NCBI RefSeq assembly: GCF_900155945.1
Contig: NZ_FTMN01000006.1
Coordinates: forward strand, 62,001-126,000
Length of the DNA stretch: 64,000 nucleotides
Reading direction: 5' to 3'
Source of the DNA: Marinobacterium stanieri
Lineage (GTDB): Bacteria > Pseudomonadota > Gammaproteobacteria > Pseudomonadales > Balneatricaceae
A program made the position numbers and the translations under genes. Below, piece after piece: positions 36,509 through 45,665 of the stretch (its first letter is position 1; each line of letters begins with the position of its first letter). A model generated the notes under the pieces. It saw only the letters and a list, made by a program, of their open reading frames with translations. It was not told where the DNA came from and searched no databases.

Positions 36509-39500
36509 GTCGGTGGTTTTGGCCTGACCAGACAGGCGTCGTGCCAGGCGGCGCAGATCCTCCAGCAGCATGAAGTTCACCGGCACCATAATCAGCGTTA
36601 CCAGTGTTGCGAAGATAATGCCAAAGCCCAGCGAAACCGCCATGGGAATCAGGAACTGTGCCTGTACCGCCTTTTCGAACAGCAGCGGCATAAGGCCGAT
36701 AAAGGTGGTCAACGAGGTGAGCATGACCGGGCGGAAACGGGCCACCCCCGCGACCAGTACCGCCTGCAGGGTCGCCTCGAAATGTGAGTGCTCACCTGCT
36801 TCCTGAATCTCCTGGCGGCGCCGGTTGGTAAAGTCCACCAACACTAGGCTGTCGTTCACGACCACACCGATCAGGGCCATCAAGCCCAGCAGGCTCATGA
36901 TGGTGAGATCCATCCCCATGATCCAGTGGCCAATGATGGCACCGATGGCACCAAAGGGAATCACCGACATCACGATCAGCGGCTGCAGGTAGGAGCGGAA
37001 CGGAATCGCCAGCAAGCTGTAGATGGCAAAGAAGACAAAACCCAGACCGATCGCCAATGAAGTGAAGGATTCACGCTGTTCACGCGCTTCCCCTTCCAGG
37101 CTGTAGGACGAGCCCGGATACTGCCGCACCAGCTCTGTAAGGAACTCGCTCAGATCCCGGTTCAGCACCGTGGTATTAGTGCTTTCCTTGTCCATGTCTG
37201 CTACCACACTTACCGTGCGCTGCTGATCCACACGGTAGATCGCCGAAGGGCTCTGCCCCGGCACCAGCCGTGCTACCGAGTCCAGTGGCACCTGACCGGT
37301 GGAGGTGGAGATCAAGACATCGCGCAAGCCGGCAATGGCCTGGCGCTCCTCAAGGGGCAAGCGCACCATCACGCGCACATCATCACGGCCACGCTGTACG
37401 CGCTGCACCTCAATACCGAAGAATTTCTGTCGCACCTGACGGATGATGTCACTGCGCGTCAGCCCCAGCAGGTGTGCCTGCTCGGTCAACTCCAGCTGCA
37501 GCTCTTCTTTGCCATCAGACAGGTTATCGGCAATGTCGTACAGCGTCGGATAGGTAGCCAGCCGTTCTTTCACCTGATCCGCCATGGCTTCCAGGTCCTG
37601 GATGCGTGTCGAACGCAGCTGGATATCCACCGGATCACCACCGCGGCCAATCTCGGCGCGGAAGGCAACGGTTTCTGCACCCGGGATCGGTCCGATCAGC
37701 TGGCGCCACTCACTGACGATCTGGCGCGTGCTGATCTCCACCTCACGCTCTTCCGAAGGCACCAGCTCAAAACGCACTCGGCCCACTTCGGCACTGCCGC
37801 CGGAGCCGGTGGTGGAATAGATATTCATGATCACGCTTTCACCGGTGGCCGGATCACGGTAATCATCCTGCAGCTCACGAGCCGCTTCCACCATGCGAAA
37901 GATGTGACGGTCGGTCACTTCAAAGGGGGTGCCGCTGGGCATGGTCAGCGTTACACGTGCGGTATCACCCTGCACGCGCGGGAAAAATACAAAGCGGGTC
38001 CAGCCGGACGTGACCATCGACATGATCAGCATGAACACGCCGATAAACAGCGCCAGCGTAGTCAAACGGTTGCGCAACGCCACACCCAACAAGGGCTTGT
38101 AGTAACGCACGATCAGTCGTTCAAACCCATCGGCAAAGCCTTGCTGCAGTTTGGCCAGTCGGCCCTGGCTTTCGACATTTTCATGGCGCAGCTTCAGATG
38201 CTTGAGGTGGGCCGGCAGCACGAACTTGGACTCGATCAGCGAGAACAGCAGCACCGGGATGACCACCACCGGAATCTGGGCAAAGAAGGCGCCACGATGG
38301 CCTTCGATAAACGCGATCGGCAGGAATGCGGCAATGGTGGTCAGAATCCCGAAGGTCACCGGCACCGCCACTTCCTGGGTGCCTCGAATTGCCGCCTGAA
38401 GACCCGACTCGGCACCACGCAGGTGACTGTAGATATTCTCACCGGTGACAATGGCATCATCCACCACGATCCCCAGTACCAGAATAAACCCGAACAGAGA
38501 CAGCACGTTCAGGGTGACCCCGAATACCGGCATCAACAGGAAGGCACCCATGAAGCTCACCGGAATGCCAATGAACACCCAGAAGGCGATAGAAGGACGC
38601 AGGAACAGGGTCAGCAGCAGCAGGACCAGCACCCCGCCCTGAATGGCATTGGTGGTCAGTGTATTGATACGGCTTTTGACGATTTCGGAATCATCGTCCC
38701 AGTAGCCCAGATGCAGGCCTTCGGGCAGCAGGGACTGCTGCTCGGCAATATAGTTTTTAACTGCATCCGCCACCGCGATGGCACTCTGGTTACCCACGCG
38801 ATAGACCTCGATCATCGCCGCCGGCTGACCGTTAAAGCGGGTTCTCAAGGCTGTTTCTTCAAAGCCGTCACTGACGCTGGCCAGGTCCCCGAGGCGCAGC
38901 AGGCTGCCATCGGGATGGGTTTTGATGATGACGTTTTCAAACTCGTCACGGCTGTAGGCCTGGCCCTTGGAGCGAATCAGGATATCGCCGCCATCGGTGC
39001 GGATGTTACCGGCGGACAGGTCCAGCGAGCTGGAGGATATACGCTCGGCCACCTGCGCCAGGGTCAGGTCATAGGCACGCAACTGATCCTGGGAGATCTC
39101 GACACCGATCTCATAGCTGCGCACGCCATCCAGCTCGGCCTGGGTTACGCCATCCAGTTGCAGAATGTCATCACGTACCTGCTCGGCATAGCTGCGCAGT
39201 TCATGCTCACTCAGATCGCCCGCCACGGACACCGTTATCACATCACGCTTGAACGTGGCCAGTGCAATCACCGGCTCTTCGGCTTCAGCGGGGAAAGTAC
39301 CGATTTCGTCGACCCGGGATTTCACATCCGCCAGCAACTCGCGCGGGTCATAGCCCTTATCCACTTCTATGGTAACAGTGGTCCCGCCTTCCACCGAGCG
39401 GCTGCGAATCTCTTCCACACCCTCCAGGTCACTGACCGACTCCTCGACCCGGGTCGCCAGACTCAGCTCGGCATCTTCGGGCGTGGCACCGCGCAGGCTG

Positions 39501-39643
39501 ATGCGCACACTGATTGAATCCGGCTCAAAGCTGGGGAAAATTTCCAACGGAATATTGAGCTTCAGTGACATCAAGCCGGCAAACAGAATGCTGACCATCA
39601 GCAGGTTGGCGGCCACGTGGTTGCGGGCAAACCAGGCGATCAT
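36494..39643 (-). CDS. RND efflux permease (inner-membrane pump, system 1)
   Basis: 1049 residues with the RND layout: helix 1 at about 10-30, large periplasmic loop, helices 2-6, second loop, helices 8-12. It would pump drugs or lipophilic compounds using the proton gradient. Helix 4 keeps the proton-relay Asp pair ('LVLGIVVDDAIVTGENI'), but the helix-10 site that is Lys-Asn in AcrB reads Asn-Asp ('GVVVNDSLVLVDF'), so it belongs to a branch other than AcrB/MexB. The start overlaps the adaptor stop as ATGA, with GGAG ahead. Third gene of an outer membrane factor-adaptor-pump operon. Substrate unknown; no local regulator. Confidence 0.93.
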   Translation of the reverse strand: MIAWFARNHVAANLLMVSILFAGLMSLKLNIPLEIFPSFEPDSISVRISLRGATPEDAELSLATRVEESVSDLEGVEEIRSRSVEGGTTVTIEVDKGYDPRELLADVKSRVDEIGTFPAEAEEPVIALATFKRDVITVSVAGDLSEHELRSYAEQVRDDILQLDGVTQAELDGVRSYEIGVEISQDQLRAYDLTLAQVAERISSSSLDLSAGNIRTDGGDILIRSKGQAYSRDEFENVIIKTHPDGSLLRLGDLASVSDGFEETALRTRFNGQPAAMIEVYRVGNQSAIAVADAVKNYIAEQQSLLPEGLHLGYWDDDSEIVKSRINTLTTNAIQGGVLVLLLLTLFLRPSIAFWVFIGIPVSFMGAFLLMPVFGVTLNVLSLFGFILVLGIVVDDAIVTGENIYSHLRGAESGLQAAIRGTQEVAVPVTFGILTTIAAFLPIAFIEGHRGAFFAQIPVVVIPVLLFSLIESKFVLPAHLKHLKLRHENVESQGRLAKLQQGFADGFERLIVRYYKPLLGVALRNRLTTLALFIGVFMLIMSMVTSGWTRFVFFPRVQGDTARVTLTMPSGTPFEVTDRHIFRMVEAARELQDDYRDPATGESVIMNIYSTTGSGGSAEVGRVRFELVPSEEREVEISTRQIVSEWRQLIGPIPGAETVAFRAEIGRGGDPVDIQLRSTRIQDLEAMADQVKERLATYPTLYDIADNLSDGKEELQLELTEQAHLLGLTRSDIIRQVRQKFFGIEVQRVQRGRDDVRVMVRLPLEERQAIAGLRDVLISTSTGQVPLDSVARLVPGQSPSAIYRVDQQRTVSVVADMDKESTNTTVLNRDLSEFLTELVRQYPGSSYSLEGEAREQRESFTSLAIGLGFVFFAIYSLLAIPFRSYLQPLIVMSVIPFGAIGAIIGHWIMGMDLTIMSLLGLMALIGVVVNDSLVLVDFTNRRRQEIQEAGEHSHFEATLQAVLVAGVARFRPVMLTSLTTFIGLMPLLFEKAVQAQFLIPMAVSLGFGIIFATLVTLIMVPVNFMLLEDLRRLARRLSGQAKTTDTATH

Positions 39644-40842
39644 GAGCGGTCTCCATCAGGCTGCCCCTCAGTGGGCTTGGCGACCCTGGCGGAATCGCCC
39701 TGCACTCTGACCGGTGTACCCGATACCACCTGCCCCAATGAAGTCAGTACCAGCCTGTCCCCTGTTTTCAGGCCCTTTTCGATCAAGGCCTGGGTGTCAT
39801 CCTGCCAGGCTACGTCGATTTCGCGGCGCTGCAGCACGCCCTCTTCCACCACATAGACATAGCTGCCCTGATAGATCGCCTTGTTGGGAATCACGATCGC
39901 GTCTTCAACCTGCACGCCTTCAATGGCCGCCGTGACATATTGCCCCACTTTTAGCGGGATGCGATCTACTGCTTTCTCGCCGTAAGGGTCTTCAATCTGT
40001 GCCAGCACATGCAGCTGACGACTGTCTTCATCGATGGCACCTTCGGTCTGAACCACCTTGCCCTGCCAGGTTTCCGGTCGGATCAGATCAGAGTGGATCG
40101 CCACTTTGGGCTGAACCGGCGTGACTCCTTTGACGCGGTATTCCTCGGGCAGCTCCAGATAGCCCAGATCACGGTTTTGCAGGGGCAGACGCACCTGCAG
40201 CACATCAACCGCGTAGATGCTGCCCAGAGTTGTTCCGCTTGAGACGATCTGCCCCAGGTCAACGGATTTTTCCAGCACACGTCCGGCATAAGGAGCGCGA
40301 ATATGGGTGCGCTCCAGATTCAGTCGAGCCTGTTTTACCGCCGCTTCAGCCGACGCCAGCGTCGCCTGCGCAGCACTCAACTGGGGTTTGCGCAGCACCA
40401 GCGGAGGCGCTTCACCGGCATTACCGAGCCGTTTCCAGTCGGCAGCCGCCTGGGCACTGCGTGCCACCTCTTCTGCCAGTGCCTGACGCGCACTCATCAG
40501 GGTGGCTTCAGCCTGGGCCAGATCCGCTTCGTAATCACGCTCATCCAGTCGAATCAGTTCTTCACCCGCTTCAAAGAAGCCACCGGCGCGGAAATCCGGG
40601 TTGAGCCAGACCACCTCACCTGCAACCTGTGGCAGCAGCGTGCTCTGTGTTCGGGGCTCTATACGTCCGTAACTGCGCACCTGAATATGAAAGCTGTCCA
40701 TTTCAATCGGCAGCACTTCCACACTGATACGTTTGGGCTCGGGCGGAGCGCCACGCTGGGCCTGGGGCGGATTCTGGGTAATCTGCCAGCTGGCAAAGCC
40801 TAGCAGGCCAATAACGAAAAACGGCAGTAGGCGTTTGATCAT
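39640..40842 (-). CDS. RND periplasmic adaptor (membrane fusion protein, system 1)
   Basis: 400 residues. N-terminal membrane anchor (about 5-20), then biotinyl-lipoyl-like half ('GEVVWLNPDFRAGGFFEAGEELIRLDERDYEADLAQAEATL'), alpha-helical hairpin (about 110-180), second lipoyl half ('THIRAPYAGRVLEKSVDLGQIVSSGT') and beta-barrel domains. It bridges the inner-membrane pump and the outer-membrane channel. Both its ends overlap the neighbouring genes by 4 bases (ATGA), so all three are translated together in a fixed ratio. Confidence 0.92.
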   Translation of the reverse strand: MIKRLLPFFVIGLLGFASWQITQNPPQAQRGAPPEPKRISVEVLPIEMDSFHIQVRSYGRIEPRTQSTLLPQVAGEVVWLNPDFRAGGFFEAGEELIRLDERDYEADLAQAEATLMSARQALAEEVARSAQAAADWKRLGNAGEAPPLVLRKPQLSAAQATLASAEAAVKQARLNLERTHIRAPYAGRVLEKSVDLGQIVSSGTTLGSIYAVDVLQVRLPLQNRDLGYLELPEEYRVKGVTPVQPKVAIHSDLIRPETWQGKVVQTEGAIDEDSRQLHVLAQIEDPYGEKAVDRIPLKVGQYVTAAIEGVQVEDAIVIPNKAIYQGSYVYVVEEGVLQRREIDVAWQDDTQALIEKGLKTGDRLVLTSLGQVVSGTPVRVQGDSARVAKPTEGQPDGDRS

Positions 40843-42209
40843 GGGGTGTCCGGCTCCGGTTCAGCAGTCGTGTCGGCACTGAAGCGTCCGCCCAGTGCGC
40901 GATAGAGTTCGATACGGTTGTGCAGCAGCTGCAGGCGCAGATTGATGACATTGGTCTGGGCATCCAGCGAGCGCCGCTGGGCCTCGAGTACTGTGGTAAA
41001 ACTTTCCAGACCATTGCGGTACTGCTCGAACGCCAGCGCCTCGGCATTGAGTGCATTCTGCTCGGCCTTGAGATACAGCTGGTAACGATTGTGCAGGCTG
41101 CGCCGCTCAGACAGGGCATTTTCAACTTCGGTCAGTGCTGCATACACCGCCTCCAGCCAGAGCTGTTCCTGCTCTGCCCGGTCAGCCAGAGCCTGGGCCT
41201 GCACAGCCTCCTTGCGGCCAGCATCGAACAGGGTTTGGGTCAGTGATGCCCCGAGGCTCCAGGCCAGGTTTCCGGTTCGAAGCAGATCACTGAGCGCATC
41301 ACTGCTGCCACCCTCGGCAGCACTCAGGGTCAAGCTGGGAAAACGGTCGCGATGGGCCGCCGCCAAGGCGGCGTCACGCGCCAGCAAACGCAGCCATGCC
41401 TGCTGCAGATCGGGGCGACGACGCAGCACATCCGCCGGCATACCCGCCGGCACTTCGGCATCCAGCAACGGCAAAGAACCACTGCTGCTCAATTCGGCGG
41501 CAGGGTAGCGACCCAGTGTTTGCTCCAGGTCGCGCTGCAGCTCACTCAGTGTCTGGCGTTGCTGTTCCAGCCGGGCCGCTTCAGAGTTGACGTTGTTCCG
41601 CGCCAGGTACAGATCCAGCGCTTCGTTCAAGCCCTGACGGTAACCGGACTCGATGATATCCAGGCTCTGTTCCAGGGTGTCATGGCGGCGGGTATAAAGT
41701 TCGAGCAGCAGCCGCGCTTCCTGGATTTCAAACCAGGTGCGGCTCACATCAGCCACCAGCTCTTCGCGCTGCTCTTCCAGCGCCGCTTCTGCCGCGGCGT
41801 AGGTAAAGGCGGCCTGCTGAGTGCGCGCGTCCATCTCGCCCCAGATATCAGGGGTCCAGCTCAGGTTCAGGCTCAAGGAGTCGGAGCGATCCGTGTTTTC
41901 CTGTCGCCGTGCACCCAGCTCCAGTGACAGTTGCGGATAGGCATCGGCGCCAGTGGCGAGCCATTGCTGTCGAGCTGAAACCAGGCTCTGGCTTGCAGCC
42001 GCCAGCCCCGGGTTATTGTTCATTGCTTCTTCAACCAGGCCTTCAAGGGCGGGATCTTGCAGGGTGTTGAGCCAACCGGGACTGGCGTTGCCAATATCGG
42101 CTTCAGCCTGCCAGCTGTCCTGAATGTCAGGTACGGGTGGCTGTAATGAAGGTGGGGTACTGCAGGCACTCAAAAGTGCCACAAGGGGCAACATCAAATA
42201 GACGCGCAC
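40839..42209 (-). CDS. Outer-membrane efflux lipoprotein (OprM/NodT family, system 1)
   Basis: 456 residues. Lipoprotein signal with lipobox LLSAC (Cys16). The two repeated outer-membrane-efflux domains are visible: 'VEEAMNNNPGLAAASQSLVSARQQWLATGADAYPQLSLEL' and the second copy with 'LALLARDAALAAAHRDRFPSLTLSA'-type strings, plus the 'PADVLRRRPDLQQAWLRLLA' motif of the NodT branch. It forms the exit duct of the tripartite pump. GTG start 42209 with AGGGAG just upstream. First gene of the operon; the ~100 bases upstream should hold its promoter. Confidence 0.92.
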   Translation of the reverse strand: MRVYLMLPLVALLSACSTPPSLQPPVPDIQDSWQAEADIGNASPGWLNTLQDPALEGLVEEAMNNNPGLAAASQSLVSARQQWLATGADAYPQLSLELGARRQENTDRSDSLSLNLSWTPDIWGEMDARTQQAAFTYAAAEAALEEQREELVADVSRTWFEIQEARLLLELYTRRHDTLEQSLDIIESGYRQGLNEALDLYLARNNVNSEAARLEQQRQTLSELQRDLEQTLGRYPAAELSSSGSLPLLDAEVPAGMPADVLRRRPDLQQAWLRLLARDAALAAAHRDRFPSLTLSAAEGGSSDALSDLLRTGNLAWSLGASLTQTLFDAGRKEAVQAQALADRAEQEQLWLEAVYAALTEVENALSERRSLHNRYQLYLKAEQNALNAEALAFEQYRNGLESFTTVLEAQRRSLDAQTNVINLRLQLLHNRIELYRALGGRFSADTTAEPEPDTP

Positions 42210-42314
42210 ATCTGCTCCCTGATCTGGTTGAAAAGAACTCGGCCCTGTGAGCGCTAATAGTAGAGAATTGTTCCCGCAATCACAGCGCCTTTTACATTTC
42301 TTTACGACCGCTGT

Positions 42315-42911
42315 TCAGGACCGTTGCGCATTGCGCAGGAATTCGTAGGCGCGCCGGACTTCAATAAAGACCTCGCTGTCGCCACCCTTGTCCGGGTGAC
42401 ACTGGGCAGCCAGGTGCCGGTAACGGCTGCGCACCATTTCGGCAGACGCGCCTGCTTCCAGGCCCAGGGTTTCATAAGCGCGTTGACGCACATCCGGATC
42501 GGCACACTGCATGGCAAAGCCTTTCATCAGACGACGCACATCCTCGGCGCTGGTCTGTTCCAGCTGCTGCCAGTCCAGGTAGTAGGCACGCAGTTTGTTT
42601 TCCTGATCCGGCAGGTCAGCACTCTGTTCAGCGATGGGCACAGGGTCGATATAAAGACGCACGCTCAAAGGCGAGATTTCCAGCCGCAGCCCCTCTTCAT
42701 ACCACAACCGCGATTGCAGGCTGTAGAGACCATGCATGATCATGAAATGCTTTTGAAACAGGCGCAGCTGGTAGTCGTCTGCCAGTTCGGCAAAGGCAGG
42801 GTGGGTTTCCAGTCCCTTCATCAGGGAAAATTCACTGATCCCCTCAGGGGCACCGCGCAGCAGGTCCAGCAGCTCGGGTATCAGGGGGTTGGGGCTTATG
42901 GCGTCAGTCAT
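42315..42911 (-). CDS. DnaJ-related protein with C-terminal J domain
   Basis: 198 residues. The N-terminal ~130 residues are the DNAJ-related domain ('EGISEFSLMKGLETHPAFAELA', 'LFQKHFMIMHGLYSLQSRLWYEE'). The last ~60 are a J domain with the HPD motif in 'YRHLAAQCHPDKGGD', which stimulates DnaK ATPase. The J domain at the C terminus is the reverse of classic DnaJ. ATG 42911 is chosen because GGAGAG lies 5 bases ahead; the 10-codon extension has no content. A J-less paralog lies at 33294-33677. Confidence 0.88.
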   Translation of the reverse strand: MTDAISPNPLIPELLDLLRGAPEGISEFSLMKGLETHPAFAELADDYQLRLFQKHFMIMHGLYSLQSRLWYEEGLRLEISPLSVRLYIDPVPIAEQSADLPDQENKLRAYYLDWQQLEQTSAEDVRRLMKGFAMQCADPDVRQRAYETLGLEAGASAEMVRSRYRHLAAQCHPDKGGDSEVFIEVRRAYEFLRNAQRS

Positions 42912-42995
42912 CTGCTCTCCGCAGTTGCATTTTCCTGTCATGCCTCCCTCCCCTCTGGCAGAATGAGGCTCAGGTTCACAGCAGGACAGACGATC

Positions 42996-44405
42996 ATGTT
43001 GCTACGCTTTCTTATCCTCCTGATCCTGGCACCGCTTGTCCACGCCAGCGACTGGAAAAACCTGATCGACCAGGCCCCGGAAGGCAGTCAGGTCGCATTG
43101 GTGGTGGAGCCGCTCAGTGCCAGCGCACCCTTGCAGATACACTACCGGGACGATCGCTTTTTACCGCCCGCCAGTACCCTCAAACTGTTTACGGCCAGCG
43201 CCGCTGAACTGTCATTGGGACCCGACTATCGCTTTACCACCGGGTTATGGAGTCGAGGTCAGCAAACAGGTGGCCAGTGGCATGGTGACTGGCTGCTGGA
43301 GTTCACCGGCGCTCCAGATCTGACCCGCCGCCAGCTGGCTGACTTATTAGACAACCTTCGCCAACGCAAGGTCCGTGAGATCAAGGGCGACCTGCTGCTC
43401 GATACCAGCCACTTCAGCGGCTATGATCGCGCCATCGGCTGGCCCTGGAATAACCTGGGCGTCTGTTACAGCGCACCGGCAGCAGCCCTGACTCTGGAGG
43501 GCAACTGTGTCGCCGCCAGTCTGACAAGCCGAGGCGACAATCGCCCGGCCCGCTTCTTTGTCCCCGCTCATCAGCCGGTTGAGGTTACTTCGGATGTCGA
43601 GGCGATGCCGCCCGAGCAGATGCGGGAATCACTGTGCAGCCTGGAAGCCCGGCTTGGCCCCGGCAACCGTTACCATTTAAGCGGTTGCATCAATAGCAAG
43701 CGTGAAGTGCTGCCGCTCAACTTTGCCGTCAACGATCCCTTTGCCTACGGCAGGGCCGTGGTGCAGCAGGAACTGACCCGTCTTGGCATTGTACTGCGCG
43801 GTGATATCAAATTTGGCCAGCGCGACCCGCAGTGGCAACCGGTGGCTGAAGTCCACTCGGCCCCCCTTGGCGAGTTGCTGGCGACCATGTTGCAGGACTC
43901 GGACAACCTGATTGCCGACCTGACTTTCAAGAATCTGGGTGCGCTGGATGGCCAGGCAGGCAGCTTTGCCCTCGGCGAGCGTAAACTGAAGCAGATACTG
44001 ACCGAGCAGACCGGTATCGACCTGACGCTGGCCCGTATGGAAGACGGCTCAGGCCTGTCCCGCGATAACCTGGTACAGGCACGCCAGTTGGCTCAACTGT
44101 TGCGCTGGCTGGCCGAACATCCGCAGATGATCAGCCACAGCGCGCTGCCGGTCAGTGGACAGAACGGCACCCTCAAGTACCGACGCAGCACCCGCAAACC
44201 ACCTTTGGCAGGCGCTATCCAGGCTAAAAGCGGCACCGTGAATGGCTCCCGAAATCTGGCAGGCTACATGGATACCGCTTCGGGCGAGCGCTATGTATTC
44301 GTGCTTATGATCAGCGGCCTCAGCCTGCCGGAAAGAATGCCAAGACCGACGCCTCTTACTGTTTTCGAACGCTCGCTGCTGGAGTGGGTACACGCGAACG
44401 GTTAA
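42996..44405 (+). CDS. dacB: D-alanyl-D-alanine carboxypeptidase/endopeptidase (PBP4)
   Basis: 469 residues, low-molecular-mass class C penicillin-binding protein. Signal peptide 1-17 (VHAS). The serine active site is S60-T-L-K63 in 'PPASTLKLFTASA', the second motif S302-D-N304 and the third K411-S-G413, all intact. The long insertion between motifs 1 and 2 is typical of PBP4. It trims peptide crosslinks in the periplasmic cell wall. ATG 42996 follows AGGACAG; the large upstream open frame is antisense to the DnaJ-related gene and is not coding. Its stop overlaps the stop of the convergent YigZ gene. Confidence 0.94.
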   Translation: MLLRFLILLILAPLVHASDWKNLIDQAPEGSQVALVVEPLSASAPLQIHYRDDRFLPPASTLKLFTASAAELSLGPDYRFTTGLWSRGQQTGGQWHGDWLLEFTGAPDLTRRQLADLLDNLRQRKVREIKGDLLLDTSHFSGYDRAIGWPWNNLGVCYSAPAAALTLEGNCVAASLTSRGDNRPARFFVPAHQPVEVTSDVEAMPPEQMRESLCSLEARLGPGNRYHLSGCINSKREVLPLNFAVNDPFAYGRAVVQQELTRLGIVLRGDIKFGQRDPQWQPVAEVHSAPLGELLATMLQDSDNLIADLTFKNLGALDGQAGSFALGERKLKQILTEQTGIDLTLARMEDGSGLSRDNLVQARQLAQLLRWLAEHPQMISHSALPVSGQNGTLKYRRSTRKPPLAGAIQAKSGTVNGSRNLAGYMDTASGERYVFVLMISGLSLPERMPRPTPLTVFERSLLEWVHANG

Positions 44406-45031
44406 ACACTGTCATCCAGTCGCTTGATTGTGGCTTCACCATGCAGCAGCTCGGCGGCCTCAGCCTCGAACTGCTCGCACCGGTTCAGGTCCAGGGAACA
44501 GGCCAGCTGAACCTGCTCGGCAAACTGCTGGTCACGTATGCTGACGTCAAAGCGGTTCAGCAGCCCTTCCACTGTCCCGGTCAGCCCATAGCCATAGGTT
44601 AATTGGTATTGCGCCTGGGGTTCACAGTGCTGCATCTCGGTTTCTGCCAACACGGCACGCACAGATTGGGAATAGGCCCGCACCAGCCCGCCGGTCCCCA
44701 GCTTGGTGCCGCCAAAGAAACGGGTCACCACCACGCAGGCCTGCCCCACATCGGCTCCTGTCAGAACAGCCAGCATGGGCCGCCCGGCGGTACCTGAGGG
44801 TTCGCCATCATCACTACTGCCCAGCCCGGTTAACGCATAAGGTTCAGCCGCCACAAATGCCCAGCAGTGATGGTTGGCGCCCGGAAAGCGCTGTCGCTGT
44901 AGCTCAATGAATGCCTTGGCATCGGCCTCGGACTGAACCGGTTTCAGGCTGGCAATAAAACGGCTTTTCTTGATTTCGATCTCGGCCTCGGCTTCGGCCA
45001 AGGGGATCTGGTAGCTTTGAGGGCGGGACAC
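44402..45031 (-). CDS. yigZ: YigZ/IMPACT family protein
   Basis: 209 residues. The N-terminal UPF0029/Impact domain is clear ('EIEIKKSRFIASLKPVQSEADAKAFI', 'ANHHCWAFVAAE', 'SSDDGEPSGTAGRPMLAVL', 'VVVTRFFGGTKLGTGGLVRAYS'), followed by a smaller alpha/beta C-terminal domain. The eukaryotic relative inhibits Gcn2 activation; the bacterial role is unclear. GTG 45031 is preferred since GGAG lies 6 bases ahead; an upstream GTG at 45055 lacks a site. Convergent stops with dacB overlap by 4 bases. Confidence 0.9.
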   Translation of the reverse strand: MSRPQSYQIPLAEAEAEIEIKKSRFIASLKPVQSEADAKAFIELQRQRFPGANHHCWAFVAAEPYALTGLGSSDDGEPSGTAGRPMLAVLTGADVGQACVVVTRFFGGTKLGTGGLVRAYSQSVRAVLAETEMQHCEPQAQYQLTYGYGLTGTVEGLLNRFDVSIRDQQFAEQVQLACSLDLNRCEQFEAEAAELLHGEATIKRLDDSV

Positions 45032-45099
45032 AGCAACTCCAGCGGATGAATTCACCGGGATATGGTATCAGAGTCGCTGGCGGGGAGTAGAAACAAAAA

Positions 45100-45118
45100 C
45101 CCCCGCATTCAGCGGGGG
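45100..45118 (-). terminator. Terminator of the 46-residue membrane protein gene
   Basis: CCCCCGC-tgaat-GCGGGGG followed on the minus strand by TTTTTG, 22 bases after the stop at 45141. Confidence 0.85.
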
Positions 45119-45140
45119 CTTCCAGACAGATCTGCAGAGC

Positions 45141-45281
45141 TTATTTACCGTGCTTGTGCGCGTCTTCAGACATCAACTTGCGCACCTTGATAAAGCCCCA
45201 GATCATCGCAGCTGCCATACCGGCAACACCCAGCAGGCTGGGCCAGAGAGTACCAAAGCTGTAAGCATCGATCCCGAACAT
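45141..45281 (-). CDS. Small single-span membrane protein (46 residues)
   Basis: A complete short gene: AAAGGTGA ribosome site 6 bases before ATG 45281, 46 codons, TAA stop and its own strong terminator. The protein starts MFGIDAYSFGTLWPSLLGVA, has one membrane helix at about 12-33 and a basic then mixed-charge tail (IKVRKLMSEDAHKHGK) that should face the cytoplasm by the positive-inside rule. No family recognised. Such small proteins often act as subunits or regulators of larger membrane complexes, but nothing nearby names a partner. Sequence signals make it very likely real. Confidence 0.75.
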   Translation of the reverse strand: MFGIDAYSFGTLWPSLLGVAGMAAAMIWGFIKVRKLMSEDAHKHGK

Positions 45282-45470
45282 AGCAATCACCTTTATCGCT
45301 TGCATCTAATGTTAGGGTCAGATTACTCCCATAAAGACTGGGGACTATTGACTTGGCTCAACAGAGCTTGTTCATTTTTTAAACACCCCCTTAAAGCCCT
45401 ATTCCAGCTTGATTCTCGTCAATTTCTGAGCCATATCTGAGTATGACAACTCAATACAAGGAGCTCATCC

Positions 45471-45665
45471 ATGTACCAGCGCAAACAGTGGACTGCGGAG
45501 CAATTGAGCAAGATGAATGAGGAAAGCTTCCTGGTCGAAATGCTCGACATGTTCCAGTACTCACCCTCCAATGCAGACTCAAGCTCCACCACCCAGATGC
45601 AGAGCAAACTCGATGCTGTCGAGGCCGCTCTGAAAGCCCGTCTGGAAGCCACCCGCGAAAACTGA
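45471..45665 (+). CDS. Small hypothetical protein (64 residues)
   Basis: Begins MYQRKQWTAEQLSKMNEESF, with AAGGAG 7 bases before ATG 45471. Charged, no membrane segment; a short helical C-terminal half ('SKLDAVEAALKARLEATR') could form a coiled coil. No family recognised. Codon use matches its neighbours. A stem-loop follows at 45686-45706. Confidence 0.6.
   Translation: MYQRKQWTAEQLSKMNEESFLVEMLDMFQYSPSNADSSSTTQMQSKLDAVEAALKARLEATREN

Noticed and set aside
37472-39517. 681-codon frame antisense to the RND permease
   Set aside because: Mirror of the permease frame; composition (Gln/His/Arg runs) is not protein-like and no ribosome site is present.
42324-42995. Upstream 224 codons in frame with dacB
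   Set aside because: Antisense to the DnaJ-related gene; the signal peptide and ribosome site put the dacB start at 42996.
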